64,000 bases of DNA from Anaerolineaceae bacterium. GTDB lineage: Bacteria; Chloroflexota; Anaerolineae; Aggregatilineales; Phototrophicaceae. Each line of letters begins with the position of its first letter. Positions within the stretch are counted from its first letter, which is position 1. The stretch covers positions 124,001 through 188,000 of the forward strand of contig JACKCG010000004.1 of NCBI GenBank assembly GCA_020634135.1. Direction: 5' to 3'. This document shows, piece by piece, positions 42,296-52,415 of the stretch. The notes beneath the pieces were generated by a model that searched no databases, had not been told where the DNA came from, and saw only the letters and a program-made list of their open reading frames with translations. A program made the translations under genes and the position numbers.

Positions 42296-43767
42296 ACCTG
42301 ATTGGCGAACCACTGTTTTGTGCCGCCCATCTCGACATGCTGGCGCATCGCTTCACTGCGTCCCCGCCGTTCGTCAGTGGGCATCATGAGTGCGTTATGC
42401 AGCGCCTCCGCCGTGCTGTAAATATCGAAGGGCGACACAACCAGGGCGTGTTCTCCCAACTCGTAGTACACGCCTGCATATTCCGAAAGCACCAGCACCC
42501 CATCATGCTGATTGACTAATGCGCCTTCTTTGGCGACCAGGTTCATGCCATCGGCAATCGGATTAACGAGAAGTACATCATAGAGCTGTAGTGCCGCCAA
42601 CGCCCGCCGGTAGTTGTCGCCAATGATAATGCGTACAGGCTCCCAGAAACCGCTGCCATAATCGGCATTTATCATGCCTGCTTCGGCCATAATTTCGCGC
42701 AGGTAATTCTGGTATTCATCTACCTCCATGCGCGAAGGGACGAGCAGCGCCAGCATTTGCACCTGTCCCTGGTGCTCCGGGTAACGTTCCAGCAGGGCAC
42801 GGTAGGCCAGCAGCCCACGCAGAATGTTCTTACTCGGTTCGACCCGGTCCGTCCGTAGAATAAGCTGGCGGTTATCGGCATAGTTCACGATCTGCGATTT
42901 GAACATGCGGGTTTCCGGGTCTTCAAGCAGTTCGCGTACCCGGTCAACTTCAATCGAAATCGGATAGGTTTTGGCCTCGACCACGCGCCCCTGATAGTCA
43001 ATCGAATCACGACTGCCGCGCGAATGGGCGTGCTGGATATAGAAGCGGCAGGTTTGCACAAAGTTGAAGGCATCGCTGCGTGTCTGAAAGCCGACCCGGT
43101 CAGCGGCCAGCAGACTGGTGAGAATCGTCGTCCGCATGAGTTCGGGCAGCATCCGCCAGGCATCTGGCCCCGGCCAGGGGATATGGATGAACGGCTGGAT
43201 CTGCACCTGATCGCCCAGGCGTTCCCGCAGGAAATGCGGCACCAGGTACAGGTGGTAATCCTGCGGAAAGACGATTACGGGGCGGTCTGACTCTTCAACC
43301 GTATCGGCGATGGTATCCGCGAACTGCCGGTTGATGGCGAGATAGCCGTTTTCCCATGCGTCCCAGGTATCCTGAGTAATAACCGGGTTACGCGGCGTAT
43401 CCCAGAGTTGGTGCTGAATAAACCAGAGCAGCGGGTTGCTGATGATGTTGTAGTATTGTTCGTAGCTATCGGCGGCAGGCTGGATGAGTCGCAGCTTCAT
43501 ATCTTCTACGGTCTGTACCGTATCACCTTGCTGCTGCGCCCAATGATGATCGTCCGGGGTGAGCGCCGCCGCCACCCACAGGACATCATGGTTCTGCGCT
43601 AAGGCACTGAGTGCCGTCACCAACCCGCCCGCGCCGCGTTTAATAGAAAAGGTTCTGTTGGTCTGCTCAGTAAAGGTGAATGGGCCGCGATTAGAAGCGA
43701 TGACAATCAAAGGTGCGTTTGGATCATTCAAGGGATGTATGCTGGATACACCGGTTTGCGGGATCAT
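42160..43767 (-). CDS. otsA: Trehalose-6-phosphate synthase (GT20)
   Basis: 535 residues. GT20 landmarks: IASNRGPF, KRGAGGLVTALS, VFPQDYHLYLVPHFLR, HIPWPGPDAWRMLP, TDRVEPSKNILRGLLAY with the donor-binding Arg/Lys, and LLVNPIADGMNLVAKEGALV. It transfers glucose from a nucleotide sugar to glucose-6-phosphate. A Ser/Thr/Pro-rich tail of about 40 residues (490-535) has no counterpart in typical OtsA and is encoded opposite otsB, so it may be a stop-codon-loss extension. AGGGGAG precedes the ATG. With otsB it forms the complete OtsAB route. Confidence 0.93.
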   Translation of the reverse strand: MIPQTGVSSIHPLNDPNAPLIVIASNRGPFTFTEQTNRTFSIKRGAGGLVTALSALAQNHDVLWVAAALTPDDHHWAQQQGDTVQTVEDMKLRLIQPAADSYEQYYNIISNPLLWFIQHQLWDTPRNPVITQDTWDAWENGYLAINRQFADTIADTVEESDRPVIVFPQDYHLYLVPHFLRERLGDQVQIQPFIHIPWPGPDAWRMLPELMRTTILTSLLAADRVGFQTRSDAFNFVQTCRFYIQHAHSRGSRDSIDYQGRVVEAKTYPISIEVDRVRELLEDPETRMFKSQIVNYADNRQLILRTDRVEPSKNILRGLLAYRALLERYPEHQGQVQMLALLVPSRMEVDEYQNYLREIMAEAGMINADYGSGFWEPVRIIIGDNYRRALAALQLYDVLLVNPIADGMNLVAKEGALVNQHDGVLVLSEYAGVYYELGEHALVVSPFDIYSTAEALHNALMMPTDERRGRSEAMRQHVEMGGTKQWFANQVQDALDAFTSQDKKASTPGTPSASKSAVSSTAVGTPSDSTPTPSA

Positions 43768-43991
43768 ATGTGTCTCCCCTTGCTTTTTTGCCTGCTGGTG
43801 ATGTGCTACGGTGATGGTTTCCTGTTAATTTCAAGCGGAAATGGCTCAGCGCGAATCCCGAATCAGCACAGCAAAGCCATCTGCTCCCCGACATCGCTAT
43901 TATAACAGACAATGTTGGGCGCAGATTTAGAGAGTATTATATCTGTGTAAGAAACAGACCTGATAGCCAGGAAAGACGTGCTGCTGCCCCT

Positions 43992-44525
43992 TTACCGCGT
44001 ATACGAGTTGTCATTGAAGATTCCGGTGGGGTGGCAGCCCCGGTTGGCGGCGCGGGCTTCATCTTCCAGCCGTTTGAAGTTGTCAAACTGGGCGGTATCG
44101 GGTGGATACGAGACGACTTCGGCGTACCCCTGTTCGACCAGCGCCCGGTTCACGAACAAATCCCCCACATAGACATAGCGCAACAACCGCCCGTACTGGT
44201 CGGTTTCGCTGACATCCTTGACCAGCCGCACCGTTTGCCCCTGCACGAACAGGGTGTTGGCCTGCCGTGCCTCGCTGTAACAGGCCTCGTCGCGTTCTGG
44301 CGTGTTCATGCCGATGTAGCGCACGCGGTAGGTCTGGCCGTTCATGCTGACATCAATCGTGTCGCCGTCAATGATCTGCGTGACGGTGGCCGTCTCGCCG
44401 CCGCTGGGTACGTCGCCTCCGGTTGTGACGCCGGGCAGGGGAGTGGCGGATGGGTCAAAGCCAAAGGTGCAGGCCGCCAGGGCTGCGACCAGGAACAGGG
44501 ATAGCGCCAGGTGTGCGGGTTTCAT
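43992..44525 (-). CDS. Thermonuclease-like lipoprotein (staphylococcal nuclease domain)
   Basis: 177 residues. A lipobox ALAAC at residue 15-19 ends the signal peptide and predicts lipid attachment at the cysteine. From residue 48 comes an SNase domain: TVTQIIDGDTIDV, RVRYIGMNTPERDEACYSEA, and DQYGRLLRYVYVGDLFVNRALVEQGYAEV, with the catalytic Arg and Glu/Asp residues in place. A calcium-dependent extracellular nuclease active on DNA and RNA is expected, possibly for nutrient scavenging. It stands alone. Confidence 0.88.
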   Translation of the reverse strand: MKPAHLALSLFLVAALAACTFGFDPSATPLPGVTTGGDVPSGGETATVTQIIDGDTIDVSMNGQTYRVRYIGMNTPERDEACYSEARQANTLFVQGQTVRLVKDVSETDQYGRLLRYVYVGDLFVNRALVEQGYAEVVSYPPDTAQFDNFKRLEDEARAANRGCHPTGIFNDNSYTR

Positions 44526-44709
44526 GGATGTCGGTTTCCTTGGGGCTGATGTCTTATTCTATATGTGCCGGAACAGGCACTACTATACCAGCGGGAAGGG
44601 CGATTGTCAGCCCGTGACCGTCTGCCAGCCGTTGGGGTTGCGCATAGTATAGCGCGGGCGGTTTGTGGTATGCTCGTACTTCGATAGTTTGCTGGAGTGG
44701 GGTTGAGCT

Positions 44710-46254
44710 ATGCTGCGCCGTTTCCTTTACCTGTTACTGCTATTCAGCGCGTCTTGCGGGGCATTGAGCGCCCCCACACTGACGCCGACAGACACCCCGA
44801 CGCATACGCCAACGGTGACACTGACTCCGAGTCCGACACTTTCCCCGACTCCGTTGCCGCCAACGGACACACCGACGGTGACGCCCACCGCGACTGACAC
44901 GCCGACGAACACGCCACCACCGACGATTACGCCGACACCGTTCAATACGCCGGAGCCAACTGTCGGCTTCGTGTTCGACAACTGGCAGCTTTCCGATGTG
45001 CCATCTGATATGGCGCAACGGTTAGCAGGGACGTCGTATATCGCCTTCATTAACCAGAATGACCGTGACGGGGTTGGCGACGTGCGCACGCCGCAGCCTG
45101 CCACCAATGTCGAAACACTCTACTACATGCCACCGACCAATTCTGCCGGGCGTGTCGCTATCCTGCAATTGCCGTCCTCTACCGAAAATGAAGTGTATAT
45201 CTCCGATTCCGGCACATCTATCGCCTACTTTTTGCGTGATTCGGGCGGGCAGAAGACCGGGTTGTATGTGCTTGACCTGATAACCGGGATCAGTGGCCGG
45301 ATTCTGCCGGTGAACTCGCTGGTGCAGCGTGGGCGGGTGAGCGAACCGGCCTGGTCGCCGGATGGGGCGCGGATGGCGATGGCACTGGCAACCGGCTACG
45401 ACATGGATATCTTCCTGGCCGGGAAGGATGGCACGGGGTTGAGCAACCTCACCCAGAGTGGCGCCTATGAGTTCTGGCCGTCATGGTCGCCGGATGGGCG
45501 CTTCATCGCCTTTGTCTCTGACCGGCTGCGCTGCCCAAGCTGGATTCCGGGGGATGCGGATGCCTGCGACGCCAATACCCAGCCACCGCCCAACGGGGGG
45601 AATGTGTTTGTTGTGGAAGTCACTACCGGGCAAACGACGCTGCTTTCTGACCAGTGGGTGACTGAGCCGCCGCGCTGGTTGAATAACGCGGTGGTCACAT
45701 TTGCCAGCGGCGACCCAACCCTGGGCGACCCGGAACGCACGATCTGGTTTGCCGATGCGACGACGGGGCAGGCACGGCAGGTACGCCTGACGGATGGTTC
45801 GGATGGGCCGATTCGCCTTTCGGAAGCCTGGCTGCCGGATGGGAGCGGGGTGCTCTACCAGAATGCGGGAACAACCAGCGCGTTGATCCTGGCGAATGCC
45901 AACGGCGCGCCGCTGGCGGTGAATACTGACCTGGTGTTTCCGCGCTTCGGTATGGTCGCAGCCTGGTCGCCGGATGGTTCGCGGGTGGCGATTGGCGGGG
46001 TAAATGGTCAGTGCCCTTACGGTGTCACGGTGCTGGATACCAACCTGAATTCTGTCGCCAGGGGGACGCCCCCACCCAGCATGTGCGACCCATCGTATTC
46101 ACCGGATGGCCGCTTTCTGGTCTTTACCGGCGTGAATCCCAGTATTGATGGGCGGGTAGATGTGTACGTTGCCGGGCAGAATGGCTTCGGCGCGGTCAAC
46201 ATGACCGGCGGTCTACGCGGCACGATCACGCTGCTGGGCTGGATTGGCGGGTAA
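44710..46254 (+). CDS. PD40/TolB-like beta-propeller lipoprotein
   Basis: A 514-residue secreted protein. The signal peptide ends at SASC with a lipobox cysteine near residue 16. A Thr/Pro-rich linker of about 65 residues follows, with repeated TPT and TDTP units, then a propeller of at least six WD40-like PD40 blades, each with an AWSPDG or SWSPDGRFIAF type signature. It lacks a peptidase domain. Such lipoproteins bind ligands or proteins at the cell surface. It ends two bases before the convergent sensor gene. Confidence 0.85.
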   Translation: MLRRFLYLLLLFSASCGALSAPTLTPTDTPTHTPTVTLTPSPTLSPTPLPPTDTPTVTPTATDTPTNTPPPTITPTPFNTPEPTVGFVFDNWQLSDVPSDMAQRLAGTSYIAFINQNDRDGVGDVRTPQPATNVETLYYMPPTNSAGRVAILQLPSSTENEVYISDSGTSIAYFLRDSGGQKTGLYVLDLITGISGRILPVNSLVQRGRVSEPAWSPDGARMAMALATGYDMDIFLAGKDGTGLSNLTQSGAYEFWPSWSPDGRFIAFVSDRLRCPSWIPGDADACDANTQPPPNGGNVFVVEVTTGQTTLLSDQWVTEPPRWLNNAVVTFASGDPTLGDPERTIWFADATTGQARQVRLTDGSDGPIRLSEAWLPDGSGVLYQNAGTTSALILANANGAPLAVNTDLVFPRFGMVAAWSPDGSRVAIGGVNGQCPYGVTVLDTNLNSVARGTPPPSMCDPSYSPDGRFLVFTGVNPSIDGRVDVYVAGQNGFGAVNMTGGLRGTITLLGWIGG

Positions 46255-46256
46255 GC

Positions 46257-49200
46257 TTACCCCGAACGGAAGACGTATCCTACGCCCGGCTGCGTGTGAA
46301 TGTAACGCGGACTATCGGGCGTGGGTTCGAGTTTCTTGCGTAAACGGCTGACATTCACCCATAGGTACTGTGTCTCACCCTGATATTCCGGCCCCCAGAC
46401 TTTTTCGAGCAGCTGCTTGTGTGTCAGCACCTGTCCCTGGTTGACGGCCAGGGTGTGCAGCAGGTCATACTCGATGCGCGTCAGTTCCAGCGGCGCATTA
46501 TTCAGGTAGACTTCGCGCCGGGCGAAATCCACAAACAGGTTGCCCAGGTCGAGCGGTTCACGTGTGCGATCCGGGATACGTCTCCGCTTAAAGATGACGT
46601 TGACGCGCGCCATGAGTTCATCGTCACTTACCGAATCATCTATGTAATCATCGGCACCCAGCAGCAGCGCCCGTACCTTCTCCGGGTCTGACGGATCATC
46701 GGCCAGCAGAATAATCGGCACTTCGGTACGTTTGCACAGCCGTTCACAAATATCCAGGCCGTTCGCATCCGGCAAGTTGACATCCAGCAGAATCAGGTCA
46801 AGTCGCACGGTGTTCACGTCGCGCAGGGCTTCTTCACCGGATTCGAAGGGGATCAGTTCATAGCCCTGATCGTCCAACTGATCCACCAGGCGGTTGAGCA
46901 GGTTCGACTGTTTGCCCACTACCATGATCGTTTGTGGTTGGCGGTCTGTCACGCGCCGTCCGCCTGTAACACGATCCGGGGTACGCGGCAGGGCATCCGG
47001 CATTGCTGGAGCAGTTTCCGGCACTGGTGGCGTCACGGGAGCGGGGACTGGACGTGGTGAATGAACAAAGACGGCTTCCCCGGCCACCACCGGCAAAGAC
47101 AGGGTAAACGTTGTGCCTTTACCGAGTTCGCTTTCCACCCAGATATTGCCCCCGTGCCGCCGGATAATCTGGCGGGTCAGATAGAGACCCAGTCCGGCAC
47201 CCTCCTCGGTGGCATTGTTGCTCGCCTGATAGAACGGCTCAAAAACCTTCTCCAGTTCTTCGGCAGGAATCCCCATGCCCTGGTCACGAATAACAATGCG
47301 TACTTCGTCGCTGCCCTGTCGTTCAATGTTCAGATGTATCGGGGCGCCGCTGGACGAAAACTTGAAGGCATTATGCAGGACGTTCGCCAGAGCCTGTTCC
47401 AGCCGTAGATCATCGAACTCCACAAGTGGCAACCGGGCCGGTGATTCCACATGTACCTGGCGGCGCTGGTCTCCGAACAGGCGGGACTCCAGCACATGCT
47501 GTACCAGATCATACAGGTCGGCCTCTTCGCGGCTCAGGGATAATCCGGCGATTTCCAGGTGATACATCTCGAGGAAGTTATCCCACAGCCGGCCCAGGTC
47601 TTCCACACTTTCTTCGATCTGGCGTAAAAAGCGCGAGCGTTCACGGTGGGTGAAGCGGCTGTGCTGCTCATTGAGCGTTGTAATCAGACCGCGCACCTGG
47701 GCATACGGCACGCGAATACGCTCCGACATTTTATCCAACAGGAGCGCCTGCATACTGAACATGCTCTTGAAGCGGGTGTTGCTCCGAATAATGCCAGCCC
47801 AGGCCGAAGCCGCGCCCGCTATACCAGGGATGTGTGTAAACTCAATGTGTAAGTCACGGTCCGGGTTGGTGAGCGTAATTTCGACAATCGGGTAATCGTC
47901 ACTGCCCTGGGGATGTCCGGCCAACACCCGGTCAATTGCGTCTTTGAGCTGGGACTGTACCCAATCCGTATCTTCTGCTTGTTCCGCGATTGCTCTCAGC
48001 AGCGTATCGGAGTCTTTATCCAGCACTTCCGATGGGTTGATGCCAGTAAGCTCCGTGAATTGCGGGTTGCAGAAAACGACATGACCGCCATCGTCCACAA
48101 AGAAGAAGCCTTCGGAAATACTGCGCAGCATAGTTTCGAGCTGATTGCTCTTTTCAACCGCTCGGGCAATGAGTGTGCTGCGTTCCAGCGCTTGCCCGGC
48201 AGCGTGTGCCAGGCTCACGATGAGTAGTTTGGCATCTTCGGCACTATACTGGCGGCTGTTGGTGACACTGGCGATAATTCCGCCGCTGAATCGGGCGGCA
48301 TCCACAATTGGCACAACCGTTAACTGCTGCCCGTTGAGCGCAGAGAACAATCCGCGCAGCGGGTCGTTCTTGCCCATCCCCAGGTAAAGACTGATCGGCT
48401 GGAAGTGGTTGTCGTCCAGCAGCTTGATGAATTCGTCAATTTTGCCAGCCGCTTCCAGTTCTCGAAAAACCTGGACAGCCTGATCCCCGCTGCCCTGGGT
48501 GAGTGTCCCCGGCGCTTCAATGTCGTTGTCGTACATCCATACCAGCGCGTTCCCAACATTGGGAATGTCTTCAACCAGCTCGTGCAGGTTTTTGGCAATA
48601 TCCGTGAATGAATGCAGGTTGATAAAACGCTGCCAGGCGCGGATGAGGTGCTGGCTCGATTGGGCGCTGATCCGCTGGCTATGATAGTGACGGGCATTGT
48701 GCAGGGCGAGTGTGAACTGTGATGCGAACAACTCATAGATCAGGAGGTCGTCATGGCTGAGTGGGTGCTGGGATGTGCCAAATACTGCCATCGCGCCGAA
48801 TTTATGCTCCTGGTAATTCAGCGGGACGATAATCGCCGATTCGGGCGTCGGTAGTACCGGAATTGGGATGTAGTGTGGGTCGGCTACAATATTGCGGAAG
48901 ATCTGGACTATGCCGCTTTGAATGACGCGGCGGAAGGGGTCGTAGTCTTTGAGGATGATCTGGCTTTCGTACAGACCACTGTTCACCGCTGCACCCTCAC
49001 GCCCAGCATACAACTGATAACTGTCGCCTTCCCCCAGAATAATTGCCAGGCCATATAATTTGAAGGTGGTACTGGCAAGATCAATCGTGTCATGAATCAG
49101 TTCAAGCGGTTCGGTGGCGCTGTGCAGGCGTCGCGCCACAACGGTGATCGCCTGCATATTTTGGTTTCGCTGGGCGAGTATCTGGTTATGGCGGCGCTGG

Positions 49201-49556
49201 CGCAGAATCAGACGCAGCCGCCGTTCCAGTTCGTCACCAGGGATCTCTGGAAGGAGTACATCATCAGCGCCCGATTCCATCAGGTCGGTCTGGTAGGCGG
49301 GGTCGGTTGATTGAGAGAACACAAGCACAGGGACCAATGGGACGCGCCGCTTGATTTCTTTGACGACACTCAGGATTTCACTGTCAAAAACACTATCCAC
49401 CAGGAGGATGAGTTCATAGCGGTTATCGCGCAGCGCTTCCATCGCCTGGCCGGGTTCATGGATAGTATGGATGCGATATGTGGTGTTGTTCAACGTAGCG
49501 GTCAGCCTATCGCCATCGTCACTCACGAATAACAATTCAGTGGGTTGCACTGCCAT
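46257..49556 (-). CDS. Soluble hybrid sensor: REC-GAF-GAF-PAS-histidine-kinase-like-REC-winged helix
   Basis: 1099 residues from ATG 49556 (a TTG one codon upstream is also open). Domains: degenerate receiver (5-125), GAF-like (150-290 and 320-465), PAS (470-590), dimerisation helices (600-680), ATP-binding HATPase_c (695-820) with intact N box LANVLHNAFKF and GLGLYLTR, receiver (885-1000) with LILLDVNLPD, and an OmpR-type winged helix (1003-1099, YLWVNVSRLRKKLE). The phospho-acceptor His of the usual SHELRTPL is Glu612 in SERIRVPY, so ordinary autophosphorylation is unlikely. No membrane helix. It may act as a ligand-gated DNA-binding regulator. Convergent with the propeller gene. Confidence 0.85.
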   Translation of the reverse strand: MAVQPTELLFVSDDGDRLTATLNNTTYRIHTIHEPGQAMEALRDNRYELILLVDSVFDSEILSVVKEIKRRVPLVPVLVFSQSTDPAYQTDLMESGADDVLLPEIPGDELERRLRLILRQRRHNQILAQRNQNMQAITVVARRLHSATEPLELIHDTIDLASTTFKLYGLAIILGEGDSYQLYAGREGAAVNSGLYESQIILKDYDPFRRVIQSGIVQIFRNIVADPHYIPIPVLPTPESAIIVPLNYQEHKFGAMAVFGTSQHPLSHDDLLIYELFASQFTLALHNARHYHSQRISAQSSQHLIRAWQRFINLHSFTDIAKNLHELVEDIPNVGNALVWMYDNDIEAPGTLTQGSGDQAVQVFRELEAAGKIDEFIKLLDDNHFQPISLYLGMGKNDPLRGLFSALNGQQLTVVPIVDAARFSGGIIASVTNSRQYSAEDAKLLIVSLAHAAGQALERSTLIARAVEKSNQLETMLRSISEGFFFVDDGGHVVFCNPQFTELTGINPSEVLDKDSDTLLRAIAEQAEDTDWVQSQLKDAIDRVLAGHPQGSDDYPIVEITLTNPDRDLHIEFTHIPGIAGAASAWAGIIRSNTRFKSMFSMQALLLDKMSERIRVPYAQVRGLITTLNEQHSRFTHRERSRFLRQIEESVEDLGRLWDNFLEMYHLEIAGLSLSREEADLYDLVQHVLESRLFGDQRRQVHVESPARLPLVEFDDLRLEQALANVLHNAFKFSSSGAPIHLNIERQGSDEVRIVIRDQGMGIPAEELEKVFEPFYQASNNATEEGAGLGLYLTRQIIRRHGGNIWVESELGKGTTFTLSLPVVAGEAVFVHSPRPVPAPVTPPVPETAPAMPDALPRTPDRVTGGRRVTDRQPQTIMVVGKQSNLLNRLVDQLDDQGYELIPFESGEEALRDVNTVRLDLILLDVNLPDANGLDICERLCKRTEVPIILLADDPSDPEKVRALLLGADDYIDDSVSDDELMARVNVIFKRRRIPDRTREPLDLGNLFVDFARREVYLNNAPLELTRIEYDLLHTLAVNQGQVLTHKQLLEKVWGPEYQGETQYLWVNVSRLRKKLEPTPDSPRYIHTQPGVGYVFRSG

Positions 49557-50029
49557 CAATCCATCTTACCTTAGTCTAATGAGCGGAATGGGTTTCGTCG
49601 GGCAGCAAGCTGCTTGAAGAGTGCGGGTAGGGCGCTCACCACACGAAACGTCTTTACATATTTTAGATTCTACCAGGATTACACTGTATGACAACTTGTT
49701 TGCTGCCGCAAATGCGTTCCACCCCAGATGACCGATTCTAACGGAATTGATAGACCTGACTGAGTGAGGGAGGAGCAAATCGTTAACATTAATTACAGGC
49801 GAAATGTCCCCTTTTATTGGCAGGTACGCAGGTGATAGAATGCTGGAATACACACGAAATACCCTTCATCCGGCGGATTCTTGTATACGGCAACCGTATG
49901 ATCCCTGTTTTGAAGTGATTTTCCTGCCCGCGTCCCTTTTGGCCGCAGTGGGTAGGAAAAGGATGAGAGAGCCACTCCCATACTCAATGCTCGATTCATG
50001 CAGATTTGTACAGCTATTCTGGAAACTCT

Positions 50030-50038
50030 TGGTATAAT
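50030..50038 (+). promoter_or_regulatory. Extended -10 promoter element of the membrane kinase gene
   Basis: TGGTATAAT is a full match to TGnTATAAT. It implies a transcript start near 50045 and a leader of about 200 bases. No -35 at standard spacing. Confidence 0.45.
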
Positions 50039-50126
50039 TACGGTTTATTAAGCTAATTCAGCAGCCGGTACATCTTGTTCAGGAGTGACCCCTGGCTGAG
50101 AAGCACCGGCAGATAAATGCCTATGT

Positions 50127-50157
50127 TTACATTGGGCGCGGGGGCAACTCAATGTAA
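50127..50157 (+). promoter_or_regulatory. Leader hairpin before the membrane kinase gene
   Basis: TTACATTG and CAATGTAA form a perfect 8-bp stem around a 15-base GC-rich loop, 90 bases before the start codon. It may be an RNA structure or an operator. Confidence 0.35.
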
Positions 50158-50246
50158 GCAGTCTACAACCAATAGACAGGCACAACTGAGGCTTGTTCGG
50201 CATATTCCAGGCCCTGTTAAGGTTTTGTGTCATTAAGAAGGTGCTT

Positions 50247-52415
50247 ATGAATCGCTTGATTCAGAATCGGTATCAGGTTGAAACCATCATTGGCAGCGGG
50301 GGTATGGGGACAGTCTATCGCTGCCTGGATACACACACCAATGAAAAGGTTGCGCTGAAGGAACTCAACCAGGAGGCGGTTAAGCATGACCCGGCGCTGG
50401 TTGAGCGTTTCGTGCGTGAGGGTGAGGCGCTGAAGTTAGTGGCGCACCCGAATATTGTGCAGATGAAGGAGACATTTGTTGAGAACGGCACACACTACCT
50501 GGTGATGGAATATGTCCCTGGTGGCTCTCTCAAAGACCTGGTTGAGCGCGAAGAACCGATTTCTGTCAAACGGATTCTCGAAATCAGTCTGGGTATCTGT
50601 GATGCGCTTACCCGCGCCCATTATATGGGCATTGTACATCGGGATATAAAGCCGGCAAACGTCCTGCTCGACCTGAATGGTTCACCACGATTGACTGATT
50701 TTGGCATCGCGCTTATGGCGGATCAAGAAACCATCACCAAGACGGATTCAGTCGTTGGCACCCTGGAGTATATTCCCCCGGAGATACTAAAAGGCGAACC
50801 AGCCGATTTGGGCGCGGATATGTGGTCACTGGGTGTTCTGATCTATGAGATGCTCACCAGTCAGCGCCCCTTCACCAGCGATGGCAGCGTGGCTGCGACC
50901 ATGATGGCGATTATCAGCCAACCTGTGCCGGACCTACATAAGCTGCGCCCGGAAACGCCCGATGAACTGGTGAATCTTGTCATGCGACTGCTGGATAAAG
51001 ACCACACGCAGCGCCCGGCTCAGATACGTCAAATTGGGCTGGAGATTGATACCCTGCTGCGGGCTTTACACGGCCAGAAGAATCTGGCGGCGGTTCGCTT
51101 CTCCGAAAATGACTCTCTGCTGCTGCCGCACCAGCAGAATAACCTTCCGGAAGGCTGCGAGAACATTGCGGGGCGGGATAGCGAACTAGAGGCTATCAAC
51201 GACCTGTTTAACCAGCGCGATAAACGGCTGATTACTATTGTTGGCCCGCTAGAAACTGGCAAGACCGCGCTGGCGCTGGCGGCTGCTTCTCGTGAGAAGT
51301 CACGTTTCCCTCACGGGGCGTGGTTTGTGGAGCTAGAGAACTGCACAACCGCAAACGATGCTGTAGCGGCTATTTCGGCTGCTGTCAGTCTCCCTCAGAA
51401 AAACGTGATTTCCTTGCAGGCGCTCCAGGACTTTTTGAAGTATAAGACGCTGTTACTGGTGTTGGATCACTGTCAGCAGGTTCAGATGGTTGACAAGGTT
51501 ATCCAGCGCATTCTGGATTCAGCCCCTGGTGTACGGTGTATTGTCACGTCCCGACAGGCACTTGACCTGCCGGAGGAAACGGCGATGGATCCTGGTTATG
51601 TTAAACGCAAGGAAGCCACAAAAATCCTGCAAACTGGTATTGAAGGGTATAAACGTTATAAGAACGTCCTGCCAGAGCGCGAATACCATTTCGTCCAGGC
51701 GCAGGTAGATAGCGGCGTTCTGCACCCGACTGATGAATTCACCGAACTCTTGCGTGCCAGTAAACGTGAGTCCCTGAAGCGCCACCTGGTTTACCGCATC
51801 TTCGGTGTTGTTCTCGCCAGCCCGCTGATAATCCTGGCCGATTTGCTGAATACTGTATTAAGGTTTGGCAGAGGGCAGGCGATATCGGACAATATTGCCG
51901 CGAATCTTATGATTGATGCGATTGTTGCTATCGCTATTAATGGGAGCGCAGCCATTATTTTTACGATGCTGGAATACCGGGAATACCCTTACCGCCGACG
52001 ATTCTTACTGCTTATGCTGCGTATGGGTATCACGGTTGGCGTATTGATTGCGGTGCTGCGGGTGCTGGGCATTGGCACATTCAGCAATGTGATATCTGCA
52101 TTCATCATTGGCGGTGTCGTCGGCGGCGGTCTGGGCGCAGTTTTGTTTCTGTCTGTTCCTCGCCACCGTTATCGTGCGTTGTGGCAGCAGTTTGTGCGCA
52201 GTTTGGCTGTCGGTACAGGTTCGGGTCTGGTACTGGGGGCGATTGTCATGTTGATTGCTACAGTCAATAGCGATACCGGCCTGACTTTGGCTGAACGGGA
52301 CTCTTTGTTGTTCCAGATGCCCGTTATTACGGCGGGAATCACCGTGATGTTTTCGATTGGCATCGAAGTGAGCAACCGGTTACTTCTGGGGCCACTTCCG
52401 CCCCCGGAATCATAG
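50247..52415 (+). CDS. Ser/Thr protein kinase fused to a STAND-like NTPase and a six-helix membrane domain
   Basis: 722 residues from ATG 50247 (AGAAGG site). Residues 9-270 are a Hanks kinase (GSGGMGTVYR, HRDIKPANV near 131, DFG near 152). Residues 300-450 are a P-loop NTPase like the NB-ARC part of STAND proteins: IAGRDSELEAI, Walker A GPLETGKT near 333, Walker B LLLVLDHCQQ, sensor-like CIVTSRQ. It is shorter than usual STAND modules. After a helical linker, about six membrane helices follow (515-720) in place of the extracellular PASTA domains common in PknB. Output is presumably phosphorylation of cytoplasmic Ser/Thr targets. Monocistronic. Confidence 0.85.
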   Translation: MNRLIQNRYQVETIIGSGGMGTVYRCLDTHTNEKVALKELNQEAVKHDPALVERFVREGEALKLVAHPNIVQMKETFVENGTHYLVMEYVPGGSLKDLVEREEPISVKRILEISLGICDALTRAHYMGIVHRDIKPANVLLDLNGSPRLTDFGIALMADQETITKTDSVVGTLEYIPPEILKGEPADLGADMWSLGVLIYEMLTSQRPFTSDGSVAATMMAIISQPVPDLHKLRPETPDELVNLVMRLLDKDHTQRPAQIRQIGLEIDTLLRALHGQKNLAAVRFSENDSLLLPHQQNNLPEGCENIAGRDSELEAINDLFNQRDKRLITIVGPLETGKTALALAAASREKSRFPHGAWFVELENCTTANDAVAAISAAVSLPQKNVISLQALQDFLKYKTLLLVLDHCQQVQMVDKVIQRILDSAPGVRCIVTSRQALDLPEETAMDPGYVKRKEATKILQTGIEGYKRYKNVLPEREYHFVQAQVDSGVLHPTDEFTELLRASKRESLKRHLVYRIFGVVLASPLIILADLLNTVLRFGRGQAISDNIAANLMIDAIVAIAINGSAAIIFTMLEYREYPYRRRFLLLMLRMGITVGVLIAVLRVLGIGTFSNVISAFIIGGVVGGGLGAVLFLSVPRHRYRALWQQFVRSLAVGTGSGLVLGAIVMLIATVNSDTGLTLAERDSLLFQMPVITAGITVMFSIGIEVSNRLLLGPLPPPES

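Larger units (their letters stand above)
49560..50246. other. Intergenic region and kinase leader
   Basis: About 690 bases between two divergent regulators, with no supported gene. It has a TGGTATAAT extended -10 (50030-50038) pointing toward the kinase gene, followed by a 200-base leader containing a perfect 8-bp stem TTACATTG/CAATGTAA (50127-50157). The short open frames here lack ribosome sites. Confidence 0.5.

Noticed and set aside
44760..44950. Tandem ACGCCGAC-like DNA repeats
   Set aside because: They encode the Thr/Pro linker of a lipoprotein and are explained by that; not a CRISPR or satellite.
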